Positions 25,062 through 33,697 of a stretch of DNA of 64,000 bases are shown in pieces; within the stretch, counting starts at the first letter, position 1; every line of letters starts with the position of its first letter. A model generated the notes under the pieces. It made no database searches. It saw nothing but the letters and a program-made list of their open reading frames with translations, and was not told the DNA's origin. The position numbers and the translations under genes are program-made. The stretch lies in assembly GCA_017303505.1 (NCBI GenBank), contig JAFLCP010000026.1, positions 1 to 64,000 on the forward strand, written 5' to 3'. This DNA comes from Planctomycetota bacterium. Lineage in GTDB: Bacteria > Planctomycetota > Planctomycetia > Pirellulales > Pirellulaceae.

Positions 25062-26246
25062 ATGGGGATCAAGGATTGGATCAATCAGAATGTTTTTCAC
25101 GCTGTTCATAGAAACAACTTAGTTTATGCAGCGTGTTGGGAGGATCCCCGAGTTGATCGCGCGGCTCTTCAGATTGGTAAGAACGATCGAGTCTTGGTGA
25201 TTACATCGGCAGGCTGCAATGCGCTGGAGTATCTTCTTGATGAACCCGAACATGTTTACGCTGTAGATCTCAATTCTCGCCAAAACGCCGTACTGGAATT
25301 GAAGTTAGCCGCGATTCGCGTTTTAGAATATAACGAATTCTTCCAGTGGTTCGGCAAGGGTTTTCATCCGCAAGCGAAGCAGCTTTACAAGGACAAGTTG
25401 CGTTCCTCACTACCAGAGTCCTTTCGCGCCTATTGGGATCGTTCGATTGGAATGTTTTCCAACAAGCGACGGTCGTTCTATTTCAAGGGTTCATCTGGAA
25501 CGTTTGCTTGGACGATGAACCTTTATATCAAGCACATCGCTCGACTGTACGAGCCGCTGCTGCGAATGCTGAACGCTGATTCCATCCGCGAACAGTGGAA
25601 AATCTATGATAACGAACTGAGAGCCAAGTTCTGGAAGCCGTATGTGAAGTGGGGGTTAGCTAACCCTGGCTTGTTGGCGATTTCGGGGGTACCACGCCCG
25701 CAAGTGCTATTGGCTCGTCGGTCACCAGAAACGATTAGTCAACACATGCAGCGTTGTACCGAGTACTGTGTAACGCAGCAGCCGTTGAAGGAAAATTATT
25801 TTTGGCGAGTTTACTTGACGGGCGAATTCACGGAGGCGTGTTGTCCAGAGTATTTGAAACCTGACGCGTTTGCTCGGCTCAAGGGAGGCTTGATCGAACG
25901 CATTAGTACGCATACTGCGAGTGTCACGGAGTTTCTCGAACAATCTGAAGCAAAGATTTCACGGTTTGCTCTTTTGGATCACTTTGATTGGTTCTACGGA
26001 GAAGGTGAAGGAGAGTTGGCACGTGAATGGGATTCTATATTGGCACATTGCACCCCGAATGTGCGCGTCTTATGGCGAAGTATGGGGCAAGAAACCGACT
26101 TCGTGAATGATTGCCGGATTCGGTATCAAGGTCGAGAAATGAGACTTGCAGAAGTCATTGCGTATGACGAGGAGTTTGCCGCTGAATTGTTTGCCAAAGA
26201 GCGGACGAGAACCTACCAAAGTTTACGAATTGCAACATTGAGATAA
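25062..26246 (+). CDS. btaA: BtaA: SAM:diacylglycerol 3-amino-3-carboxypropyltransferase (DUF3419)
   Basis: BtaA moves the 3-amino-3-carboxypropyl group of S-adenosylmethionine to diacylglycerol, making diacylglyceryl-homoserine, the first step of betaine lipid synthesis. The sequence has family hallmarks: YAACWEDPRVDRAAL, VLVITSAGCNALEYLL and VYAVDLNSRQNAVLELKLAAI in the SAM-binding fold, FYFKGSSGTFAWTMN, and FALLDHFDWFYG near the C-terminus. A good ribosome binding site (GAGAGG) supports the ATG at 25062 over an upstream TTG at 25047. btaB follows after 9 bp. Confidence 0.93.
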   Translation: MGIKDWINQNVFHAVHRNNLVYAACWEDPRVDRAALQIGKNDRVLVITSAGCNALEYLLDEPEHVYAVDLNSRQNAVLELKLAAIRVLEYNEFFQWFGKGFHPQAKQLYKDKLRSSLPESFRAYWDRSIGMFSNKRRSFYFKGSSGTFAWTMNLYIKHIARLYEPLLRMLNADSIREQWKIYDNELRAKFWKPYVKWGLANPGLLAISGVPRPQVLLARRSPETISQHMQRCTEYCVTQQPLKENYFWRVYLTGEFTEACCPEYLKPDAFARLKGGLIERISTHTASVTEFLEQSEAKISRFALLDHFDWFYGEGEGELAREWDSILAHCTPNVRVLWRSMGQETDFVNDCRIRYQGREMRLAEVIAYDEEFAAELFAKERTRTYQSLRIATLR

Positions 26247-26255
26247 GAGGTTGTT

Positions 26256-27005
26256 ATGGGACTTTGGGATGACATGAAGGTGTTGTACGAAGTGAATTTT
26301 AAGTCGATCCGCGGGAATACACATGCGGAACGCCTCGATTGTTTTTATGCCCCTCAGGCCTCTCTTTACGATGGTTTTCGTGAAAAGTTCTTGCATGGGC
26401 GGCGAGAAATGATCACTAAATTGCCATTGGAACCAGGAGCTATCTGGATCGACTTAGGCTGCGGTACTGGTTCCAATCTAGAGTATGTTGCTGAGAAAAT
26501 TCCAACACTGAAGCACGTCTATTTGGTCGATTTGAGCGCCTCACTTTTAGAGATTGCGAAAAAGCGAATCGCTCATCACAATTGGACCAATGTATCGATC
26601 TTGCGCGATGATGTTTCAAAGTGTTTACTCGCTGAAGCCTTCGCCGATATTGCGACATTTTCTTATTCGCTCACGATGATTCCCGATTGGTTTCAAGCGA
26701 TTGCTTTAGCGCAGCGGATGTTAAAGCCGAGTGGCGTTATTGGTGTAGCTGACTTTTATGTGGCTCGGAAGTATCCAGATCCTGGGCGGGCTAAACATTC
26801 GCGTTGGCTGAAAGCATGGTGGAAATATTTTTTCGCACGCGATAACGTGATGTTGAACGAAGATCATCTTCCATTTTTGGAACGCCACTTCCAAACGGAA
26901 TGGATCGAGGAATTGCAGCGTACGATTCCCTATATTCCATTTCCTAAAGTGCCGTATTACGGTTACATAGGCAAGAAGGTCGGTGAATCTTCATCTTCGA
27001 ATTAG
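26256..27005 (+). CDS. btaB: BtaB-like SAM methyltransferase (betaine lipid N-trimethylation)
   Basis: This is a class I methyltransferase of 249 residues with the SAM motif IDLGCGTGSNLEYV, VYLVDLSASLLEIAKKR and FSYSLTMIPDW. Sequence and position directly after btaA match BtaB, which adds three methyl groups to diacylglyceryl-homoserine to give diacylglyceryl-trimethylhomoserine (DGTS). In other bacteria DGTS replaces phospholipids when phosphate is scarce. The gene closes the ten-gene + strand run and its stop overlaps the convergent hydrolase stop. Confidence 0.9.
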   Translation: MGLWDDMKVLYEVNFKSIRGNTHAERLDCFYAPQASLYDGFREKFLHGRREMITKLPLEPGAIWIDLGCGTGSNLEYVAEKIPTLKHVYLVDLSASLLEIAKKRIAHHNWTNVSILRDDVSKCLLAEAFADIATFSYSLTMIPDWFQAIALAQRMLKPSGVIGVADFYVARKYPDPGRAKHSRWLKAWWKYFFARDNVMLNEDHLPFLERHFQTEWIEELQRTIPYIPFPKVPYYGYIGKKVGESSSSN

Positions 27006-27856
27006 GCGCAAGTCGTCAAGCACCTTTCGATATGCAGGCGCACGAATTCCAGTATCTCAGTCGCATTGCGTTCGAAGTGAAGTTCGTGATAGAGACCATC
27101 CCAGAGTTTTAGCGTGAGATTGGGATGACGCTCTGCGAAATGCTGAGTTGAGGCAGCGGATGTGATTTGATCGTCGCTGCCATGCATGAGCAACATGGGG
27201 ATGGTATACGAGTGGGTTGATTTTAAGAGTTCACGACCCGACTCGAGCATGGTGTATCCGAGTGCGATCGAAACGGTGCGTCGGACCAATGAATCTTGAC
27301 GAAACTGCTCGACAATCGCGATATCATGCGTCAAATCTTTAGGCTTTAATCCATGTGCTAATTGAACCAGGGGAAACCAAGGTAGAAGCAATTCACCGAA
27401 GAACACTTTCAGTCGCGGTGGAGCATGTGTCGGGGTTAACAGTGGGCTCGATACGATGGCTGCCGCAACATTGTCTGTATTGTTTTCAGCGAGAAATTTG
27501 AGGACTAACGCTCCACCGAGGCTTTGGCCATATACTACTAGAGGGCCTTGGCTAGTTTTTGTCGCGTAGTTGCATAAAGAGTGGATATCGTTCTGTAGGA
27601 CTTCAAACGAAGGCATCGGGCCAGCTGTTTTTCCGTGCCCACGGTGATCGTAGCCGATGACACGATAACCATGCTTGACAAAAAAAGATGCTACTGAGCT
27701 GTAGCGACCAGAGTGTTCACCGAGCCCATGGACTAAGCCGATCGTGGGCTGCTTCGTAGAAGAAATTGCATCCGACGGTGTCCACTCTTGTGCAAATAGA
27801 GTTTGTTGATCAGATGTGGGGAGAGAGAATTCTCGATGCTTGATGGTATTTGACAT
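27002..27856 (-). CDS. Alpha/beta hydrolase, monoacylglycerol lipase-like
   Basis: This is a soluble 284-residue serine hydrolase with LVHGLGEHSGRY, GYDHRGHGKT, the nucleophile elbow GQSLGG, MLLMHGSDDQITS with the acidic residue, and the catalytic His near WDGLYHELHFE. The pattern is that of monoacylglycerol lipases and lysophospholipases. I chose the ATG at 27856, since the longer frame runs into the PQQ-like gene. It converges on btaB with overlapping stops, so a role in recycling acylglycerols of the lipid pathway is possible but is inference only. Confidence 0.88.
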   Translation of the reverse strand: MSNTIKHREFSLPTSDQQTLFAQEWTPSDAISSTKQPTIGLVHGLGEHSGRYSSVASFFVKHGYRVIGYDHRGHGKTAGPMPSFEVLQNDIHSLCNYATKTSQGPLVVYGQSLGGALVLKFLAENNTDNVAAAIVSSPLLTPTHAPPRLKVFFGELLLPWFPLVQLAHGLKPKDLTHDIAIVEQFRQDSLVRRTVSIALGYTMLESGRELLKSTHSYTIPMLLMHGSDDQITSAASTQHFAERHPNLTLKLWDGLYHELHFERNATEILEFVRLHIERCLTTCA

Positions 27857-27920
27857 TCGAGCATTGTATACCAAACCCCACACGCAACAAAGAAGTGCGT
27901 GTGGGGGGAAGTTGGATCCA

Positions 27921-29297
27921 CTAGTTTTTGGTGCTGATACAATACATGTGTTTGTTGGAGCGAACGTAGAGTTCACCACCACTGATTGCAGGTGTGGAGC
28001 TAAAATCTTCAGCATCGTTTGTCACTCGATTTACGGCGAGCGACTCAAGTTTGTCGGTTGCCTTGAGTACATGCATATCGCCGTTTCGAGTCACGAAATA
28101 GATCTTACCATCGGCAAGAATGGGCGAGCCATAATCTTGGCCGCCACGTCCGCCACCGCCACCACGTCGTCCACCACCTGGTGGGCCACCGGCAGGGGCT
28201 GCTGCCGGTGCTGCATTGGCGGCAGGTAATCGGCCTTGGAAAATCTCTGCACCCGTTTTGGCATCGATGCAGTTTGCTACGCGGCCTGAGAAGAAATAGA
28301 TTCGACCATCATAGTAAACGGGGGTGGAAATTCGATTGTTGTTGCGACCGCGCCAGACGACGTTGGTTTGCGTGGTATCTTTCTTGCCACCAGCCTTCAC
28401 CGCAATCGATCCGCCGCCACGACCTTCGATGCCATAGATAATTCCATCATGTTCGATAACGCTTGAGCAATAGGAGTCGGAGTCCATCGCTTCGCAATAC
28501 CAAGTCAATTTGCCAGTGTCGGGATCGAGCCCCCAGAATTCATAAGGGACTCCCAAAACGACTTGTGTTTTGCCCTCTTCACTTTTAGCCAGCACGGGAG
28601 TGCCCCATGTGCTTGCTAGGCCTTCCGCTTCGGCTCGCCAAAGTTCTTTGCCGGTTTCTTTGTCGAGCCCAATGATTGCTTGGCTTTCTGCTGCCGCGGT
28701 AACAATCAAAGTGTTGTTGTATAAGATCGGACTGCAAGCGGATCCCCAACGTCGACCATCAAGCCCATCGCCAACTTTGGTTTGCCAAAGTTGTTTGCCG
28801 TCGAGATCGAATGCGAGAGCTCCGCTTTTGCCGAAGAAGACGTAAACATTCTTGCCGTCTGAAACCGGTGTGTGGGAGGCATAGCCATGTTCGGCGAACA
28901 TTCCGCCGAATTCATCTTCCGGTAACACAGCTGGTACGCTCTTGTCCCAAATTATTTTTCCGGTCGCTTTGTCTAAGCAAACGAGGTGACGCTTGAGTTT
29001 CGATTGATCGCCGTCGCTACCATCGACACCGTAACCACTCCAGCAGGTGACGAAGATTTTGTCGCCGACGATAATAGGACTGGATGATCCGGGACCTGGT
29101 AACGCAATTTTCCACTTGAGGTTTTCTGTCGCACTCCAGGTCGTTGGAGCTGGATCTGTTTCCGAGGAGACACCGGAACCGTTAGGGCCTCGAAACCGGG
29201 TCCAGCCATCTTCAGCGGAGAGCTGAGTGGTCCATGCAGCACAAGAAAGCAGACCGATTCCCAGCTGTGCCAAGAATCTATGCGAAAAATCGCCCAT
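27921..29297 (-). CDS. PQQ-like beta-propeller repeat protein, secreted
   Basis: A signal peptide (RFLAQLGIGLLSCAAW) is followed by DGWTRFRGPNGSGVSSET, the usual start of planctomycetal outer-membrane-biogenesis-BamB/PQQ-like propellers. Repeated blades follow, such as LVCLDKATGKIIWDKSVP, GLDKETGKELWRAEAEGL and GLDPDTGKLTWYCEAMD. A low-complexity Gly/Ala/Arg insert (about residues 355-385, rich in RRGGGGGRGG) interrupts one blade. No catalytic calcium or quinone-binding residues are evident, so it may be a binding or scaffold protein. The start at 29297 follows the signal peptide; the frame is open to 29405. Confidence 0.88.
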   Translation of the reverse strand: MGDFSHRFLAQLGIGLLSCAAWTTQLSAEDGWTRFRGPNGSGVSSETDPAPTTWSATENLKWKIALPGPGSSSPIIVGDKIFVTCWSGYGVDGSDGDQSKLKRHLVCLDKATGKIIWDKSVPAVLPEDEFGGMFAEHGYASHTPVSDGKNVYVFFGKSGALAFDLDGKQLWQTKVGDGLDGRRWGSACSPILYNNTLIVTAAAESQAIIGLDKETGKELWRAEAEGLASTWGTPVLAKSEEGKTQVVLGVPYEFWGLDPDTGKLTWYCEAMDSDSYCSSVIEHDGIIYGIEGRGGGSIAVKAGGKKDTTQTNVVWRGRNNNRISTPVYYDGRIYFFSGRVANCIDAKTGAEIFQGRLPAANAAPAAAPAGGPPGGGRRGGGGGRGGQDYGSPILADGKIYFVTRNGDMHVLKATDKLESLAVNRVTNDAEDFSSTPAISGGELYVRSNKHMYCISTKN

Positions 29298-29564
29298 GGG
29301 CGTAAGCTCCAAAACGTCGAAGATTTGATATGCAACAGAAAGCCATCTGCCTGGGTAACCCCCAGGTTGGCCGTCAGTATCGCATTTTTTGCCAAAAAAA
29401 AGCAAATAGAAGTGCTCGATTTTCCTTGGGTTTGGTTTGGAAAGGAGCTTTCAACTTTCCACCGTCCCGCTATGCACTTTCCGAGGGGGAGTAGAATATA
29501 ATGGACCATGCCCACCTCCCTACTATCCCGCCTGGTTTTGACCATGTTTGAATCGAGATACACG

Positions 29565-32051
29565 ATGCCAATTTCCACCAAGATTCACCAGCGAGTAAGG
29601 CAACTCCATATTCGGCAAGCCTTACTTTGGCTCTTCGCTGTGACAACGCTCCACGCCCCTGTACTCGCCCAAGAATTCGATTTCGCGCATCGGATTGTTC
29701 CCATATTGCAGAAGAAGTGTGGCGAGTGTCATGCGGGAAAAGAGAAACAGGGTGGATACTCGATCAATACGCGCGAAAGCACGATTGAGGGAGGCGATTC
29801 GGAAAAGAAGATCCTCGCCAAACCGATTGAGGAAAGCGAGTTGATTCGACGGATCCTTTCCGATAATCCCGACGAGCAAATGCCGCCGGAAGGAGAGCGG
29901 CTCTCGAAAGAGGAAGTAGCGACCCTGAAAGAATGGCTAAGTCTTGGGGCGCCGTGGGAACCAGGCTACAGTTTCGGTGCTGAAGAGTATGCGCCACCAC
30001 TTAAGCCTCGTCGTCCTAACTTGCCTCCTGCAAGCGATCCAACACGGACTCATCCGATCGATCGATTCTTGGATTCGTATCGAGCTGACTTAAAGCTCCC
30101 CATTCTGCCAACGATTGATGATGCGGCTTTTGTGCGTCGCGTCTATCTCGACATCATCGGTTTGTTGCCAACACCCAGTGAGGTTACCAACTACGTTAAG
30201 AATCCAGAACCTGACAAGCGCGAGAAATTGGTACGTGAGTTATTGAACCGCAATATGGATTATGCCGAACATTGGTTGACGTTCTGGAATGACTTGTTGC
30301 GCAATGATTACTCGGGGACGGGCTTTATCACGGGTGGACGACGACAAATTTCAGGTTGGCTTTACAACGCTTTAGTTACGAACCAACCGTATGATTCGAT
30401 GGTGCGTGAACTCATTGCGCCGCCAACCGAAGAGAGTGCGGGTTTTGGGATGGGAATACGGTGGCGCGGCACGGTAAGCGCCGGCCAAACTGTTGAGATT
30501 CAATTCGCACAGAACTTAGGACAGTCCTTCTTAGGTATCAACTTAAAGTGTGCTTCGTGTCACGACAGTTTCACCGATCGCTGGAAGTTGACCGACTCTT
30601 ATGGACTTGCGGCGATCTATGCCAACGAGACATTGCAAATCCATCGCTGCGATAAACCGATCGGTAAGGAAGCCAAAGCCGCATGGCTGTTCCCTGAGCT
30701 TGGGAACATCGATGCAGCTTTGCCACAGAAGGAACGTCTGAAGCAATTGGCCGACTTGATGACCCATCCCGATAATGGTCGTTTCACGCGGACTATGGCC
30801 AATCGAGTTTGGCATCGCTTGATGGGGCATGGGATTGTGCATCCAACTGATGCGATGGAAACCAAACCTTGGAATGAAGATTTGCTCGATTTCCTCGGTA
30901 TTGAATTCTCCGAAAGAAAGTATGACTTGAAGGAATTGATTTTCCTGATCGCAACGTCAGATGCATATCGAACGCAAGTGGAACGCATTCAAGAGCGAGA
31001 AAGCCAAGTTGAGTATCGCTACGCAGGTCCACAAGCGAAACGCATGACAGCAGAACAATTCGTCGATGCCGTGTGGCAACTTACCGGAGCTGCACCGAAA
31101 GCTATTGATGCCCCAGTCTCGCGCGGTCTTCCCAATGATCCAGCCAATAAAGAAGTTGGAGCTTTGCAGGGGAATTGGATTTGGGCCGAATCCGCTACGC
31201 AACCTGGTGGACCGGCTGCGGGAGAGAAAGTTGTTTTCCGCAAGAAGTTTTCCATTCAGGGTGAAGTGACTCGCAGCAGCGGTGTCATTACCTGCGACAA
31301 CAGTTACATACTGTGGATCAATGGCAATAAAGTGGGCGAAGATGGGAATTGGGAAAATATAGAATTGTTTGAGCCCAGTAAATTCCTTGTTCAAGGCGAG
31401 AATGAGATTGTGGCTTTGGGGGGAAACGGAGGTAATGGTCCAAATCCGGCTGCTTTGTACATCGAAATGTTGGTGGAAACGGAGAAAGGCATTTCGCGTG
31501 TGGCCACTTCGACAGAATGGGAAGTTGCGACTGGGACCCCAGACAATCAAGGCAAGCTTAGTGGAGATCAGGTAAAGTGGAGACCAGCTACTGAGGCGGC
31601 TGGTCCGTGGGGGGGCAGACTCAACGGCGAATTGCAACAGTCGTTGTCGCGAGGATTGAGCGTCGGTAATAAAATGGCTCGAGCTTCGCTCATGAAAGGC
31701 GACTTCTTGATGCGAAGTTTAGGAAGACCGAACCGAGATCAAGTGGTTACTGTTCGTCCAACGGAATTGACACAATTAGAAGCGATGGATTTATCCAACG
31801 GTCAAACATTGGCCGATTGGTTAAAACAAGGTGGTGTACTCTGGCACAGCTTGGTCCAAAAAGCGAAAGCCGACGGAAAAGATGAAAAGCAAGTGATCGG
31901 ACAATTGTATCTGCAGGCGCTGTGTCGTTTGCCGACTGACGCCGAATGGGCTGCGATTGATGAGTTGGTTGGACAAGAGATCGAAGCTGTTGAAATGGAA
32001 GACATACTGTGGGCAATTGTGATGTTGCCCGAATTCCAATATGTTCGCTAA
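29565..32051 (+). CDS. Cytochrome-c-like (PSD1) + DUF1549 + DUF1553 protein, first copy
   Basis: This 828-residue secreted protein has an N-terminal haem-binding domain (KKCGECHAGKEKQGG and later MPPEGE), a DUF1549 region (PIDRFLDSYRADLKLP, FVRRVYLDIIGLLPTP, AEHWLTFWNDLLRNDYSG), and a second CxxCH, LKCASCHDSFTDRW. A DUF1553 part begins at FTRTMANRVWHRLMGHGI. Between residues ~530 and 700 an inserted beta-rich domain (YILWINGNKVGEDGNW, LVQGENEIVALGGNGG) resembles galactose-binding folds. The family occurs almost only in Planctomycetota and relatives, and its function is unknown. It is paired with the DUF1501 gene 58 bp downstream. The start at 29565 gives a plausible signal peptide. Confidence 0.9.
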   Translation: MPISTKIHQRVRQLHIRQALLWLFAVTTLHAPVLAQEFDFAHRIVPILQKKCGECHAGKEKQGGYSINTRESTIEGGDSEKKILAKPIEESELIRRILSDNPDEQMPPEGERLSKEEVATLKEWLSLGAPWEPGYSFGAEEYAPPLKPRRPNLPPASDPTRTHPIDRFLDSYRADLKLPILPTIDDAAFVRRVYLDIIGLLPTPSEVTNYVKNPEPDKREKLVRELLNRNMDYAEHWLTFWNDLLRNDYSGTGFITGGRRQISGWLYNALVTNQPYDSMVRELIAPPTEESAGFGMGIRWRGTVSAGQTVEIQFAQNLGQSFLGINLKCASCHDSFTDRWKLTDSYGLAAIYANETLQIHRCDKPIGKEAKAAWLFPELGNIDAALPQKERLKQLADLMTHPDNGRFTRTMANRVWHRLMGHGIVHPTDAMETKPWNEDLLDFLGIEFSERKYDLKELIFLIATSDAYRTQVERIQERESQVEYRYAGPQAKRMTAEQFVDAVWQLTGAAPKAIDAPVSRGLPNDPANKEVGALQGNWIWAESATQPGGPAAGEKVVFRKKFSIQGEVTRSSGVITCDNSYILWINGNKVGEDGNWENIELFEPSKFLVQGENEIVALGGNGGNGPNPAALYIEMLVETEKGISRVATSTEWEVATGTPDNQGKLSGDQVKWRPATEAAGPWGGRLNGELQQSLSRGLSVGNKMARASLMKGDFLMRSLGRPNRDQVVTVRPTELTQLEAMDLSNGQTLADWLKQGGVLWHSLVQKAKADGKDEKQVIGQLYLQALCRLPTDAEWAAIDELVGQEIEAVEMEDILWAIVMLPEFQYVR

Positions 32052-32109
32052 GACATAAATTCCAAAAGTTAGAAAAAGAACAAGCATCATTACGAGGATG
32101 ATCACGAAT

Positions 32110-33573
32110 ATGTTGAGCCATTTTGAACCCGAGCATGGTGCGCCGAAAGGCGAAGTCCGTCGCGATTTTTTGAAGAAGCTGGCTGCCGCATCGGCTGCAG
32201 CTTGGATGGCGTCGGAACCCACTCGATTGTTTGCTTTGCCCGATGGTGCAAAGATCTTGAACCCACAAGCGAAGGCCGACTCGATCATCGTGTTGTGGAT
32301 GGGTGGTGGTATGGGCGCACCCGACACTTTCGATCCGAAACGGTATGAACCATTTGAAGTAGGTAAGGAAGTCGCATCGGTATTGAGCACCTTCCCAGCG
32401 ATTCAAACCAATGTCGATCCTATTCAGATCAGCCAAGGCTTAGAGAATATCGCCCAGGTGATGGATCGTGCGACGTTGGTGCGTTCGCATGTGCAACCCG
32501 ATCTTGGCAGCATTCTCCATTCACGTCATCAATATCATTGGCATACCGGTTACGTTCCTCCGCAAACCGTTGCTTGCCCGCACATCGGCTCGTGGATCGC
32601 GCGCGTGCTGGGACCAAACAACCCTGTTATCCCACCGTTCATCAATATTGGCCAACGCTTAGAGGGTGTTGGCGAACAAGAGGAACTCAAAGCTTTCACT
32701 ACGGCGGGCTTCTTCGGTAGTGAATATGGCCCGATGAATCTACCCTATCCAGAGGAAGCCGCCGTTTCGGTACGACCTCCCAAGGGGATGGAATTGTCTC
32801 GCTTTCAAAATCGACATAAGTTCTTTAAGAAGTTGGTCGACAGCAATCCCAACCGCGATCAAATGAGCGACTTCCAACGCGACTCGATGATCCGATCGAT
32901 CGACGGCGCGTATCGATTGCTCGAGTCCAAGGAACGAGATGCTTTCGATATTTCACTGGAGCCTAAGGAAAGTTACGACAAGTACGACACAGGTCGATTC
33001 GGACGAGGGTGTTTGTTGGCGCGACGACTAGTCGAAGCAGGCGCACGTTATGTCGAAGTGACGACCGAATATGTTCCATTTTTGCATTGGGATACACATG
33101 CTGATGGGCACACCACACTGGAGAGAATGAAGAAGGAAATTGATCGGCCGATCGCGCAATTGATTCTCGATTTGGAGGCCAGTGGATTGTTGAATCGAAC
33201 CCTAGTGATCTTGGCCAGTGAATTCAGCCGCGACATGTTAATGGAAGGGCAGCCAGGCTCAGATGCAGCAGATCAAGCGGAGAAAGTGGATCGCTTGATG
33301 GAGATGAAACACTATGGCTTGCATCGGCATTTCACCGGCGGTTCGAGCATTGTGATGTGGGGCGGTGGTGTCAAGAAAGGCTTCTTGTACGGCAAGACAG
33401 CCCCTGAGCGTCCTTGTATTGCGATCGAGAATCCGCTGAATGTTACCGATCTGCACGCAACGTTGATGCATGCGATGGGCATCAGTCCGAAGACGGTCTT
33501 CGAGATCGAGCAACGTCCGTTTTATGTCACCGAAGATGGCAAAGGTCAGCCACGCATGGAACTGTTTGCTTAA
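32110..33573 (+). CDS. DUF1501 protein with Tat signal, first copy
   Basis: The Tat motif RRDFLKKLAAASAAAW is followed by the DUF1501 pattern: DSIIVLWMGGGMGAPDTFDPK, LVRSHVQPDLGSILHSRHQYHWHTGY, GRGCLLARRLVEAGARYVEVT, HWDTHADGH and LVILASEFSR. DUF1501 proteins resemble the alkaline phosphatase/sulfatase superfamily and are exported. Their reaction is not established. They are regularly encoded after DUF1549/DUF1553 genes, as here. The ATG at 32098 is an alternative start but leaves no space for the GAGG ribosome binding site. Confidence 0.9.
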   Translation: MLSHFEPEHGAPKGEVRRDFLKKLAAASAAAWMASEPTRLFALPDGAKILNPQAKADSIIVLWMGGGMGAPDTFDPKRYEPFEVGKEVASVLSTFPAIQTNVDPIQISQGLENIAQVMDRATLVRSHVQPDLGSILHSRHQYHWHTGYVPPQTVACPHIGSWIARVLGPNNPVIPPFINIGQRLEGVGEQEELKAFTTAGFFGSEYGPMNLPYPEEAAVSVRPPKGMELSRFQNRHKFFKKLVDSNPNRDQMSDFQRDSMIRSIDGAYRLLESKERDAFDISLEPKESYDKYDTGRFGRGCLLARRLVEAGARYVEVTTEYVPFLHWDTHADGHTTLERMKKEIDRPIAQLILDLEASGLLNRTLVILASEFSRDMLMEGQPGSDAADQAEKVDRLMEMKHYGLHRHFTGGSSIVMWGGGVKKGFLYGKTAPERPCIAIENPLNVTDLHATLMHAMGISPKTVFEIEQRPFYVTEDGKGQPRMELFA

Positions 33574-33629
33574 TCTATGTTATAGGGCATTGTAGCAACA
33601 TATTGCGAATGATCCGTTCTGTAGATCAC

Positions 33630-33662
33630 AACGCACGTTCGCCGTTTTGGCGAAGGTGCGTT
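33630..33662. terminator. Bidirectional hairpin terminator between convergent genes
   Basis: AACGCAC-G-TTCGCC pairs with GGCGAA-G-GTGCGTT around a GTTTT loop, a 13-bp stem with one mismatch, followed by a T-rich stretch. It lies between the DUF1501 stop (33573) and the convergent gene ending at 33698, so it can serve both. Confidence 0.8.
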
Positions 33663-33697
33663 GTTCGTTTCTTCTACCTATCTTTCCGCCAAGAAAC

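Noticed and set aside
14728..27005. Ladderane biosynthesis cluster as in anammox planctomycetes
   Set aside because: B12 radical SAM proteins and a desaturase fit loosely, but no ketosynthase or acyl carrier genes are present, and the betaine lipid genes point elsewhere.
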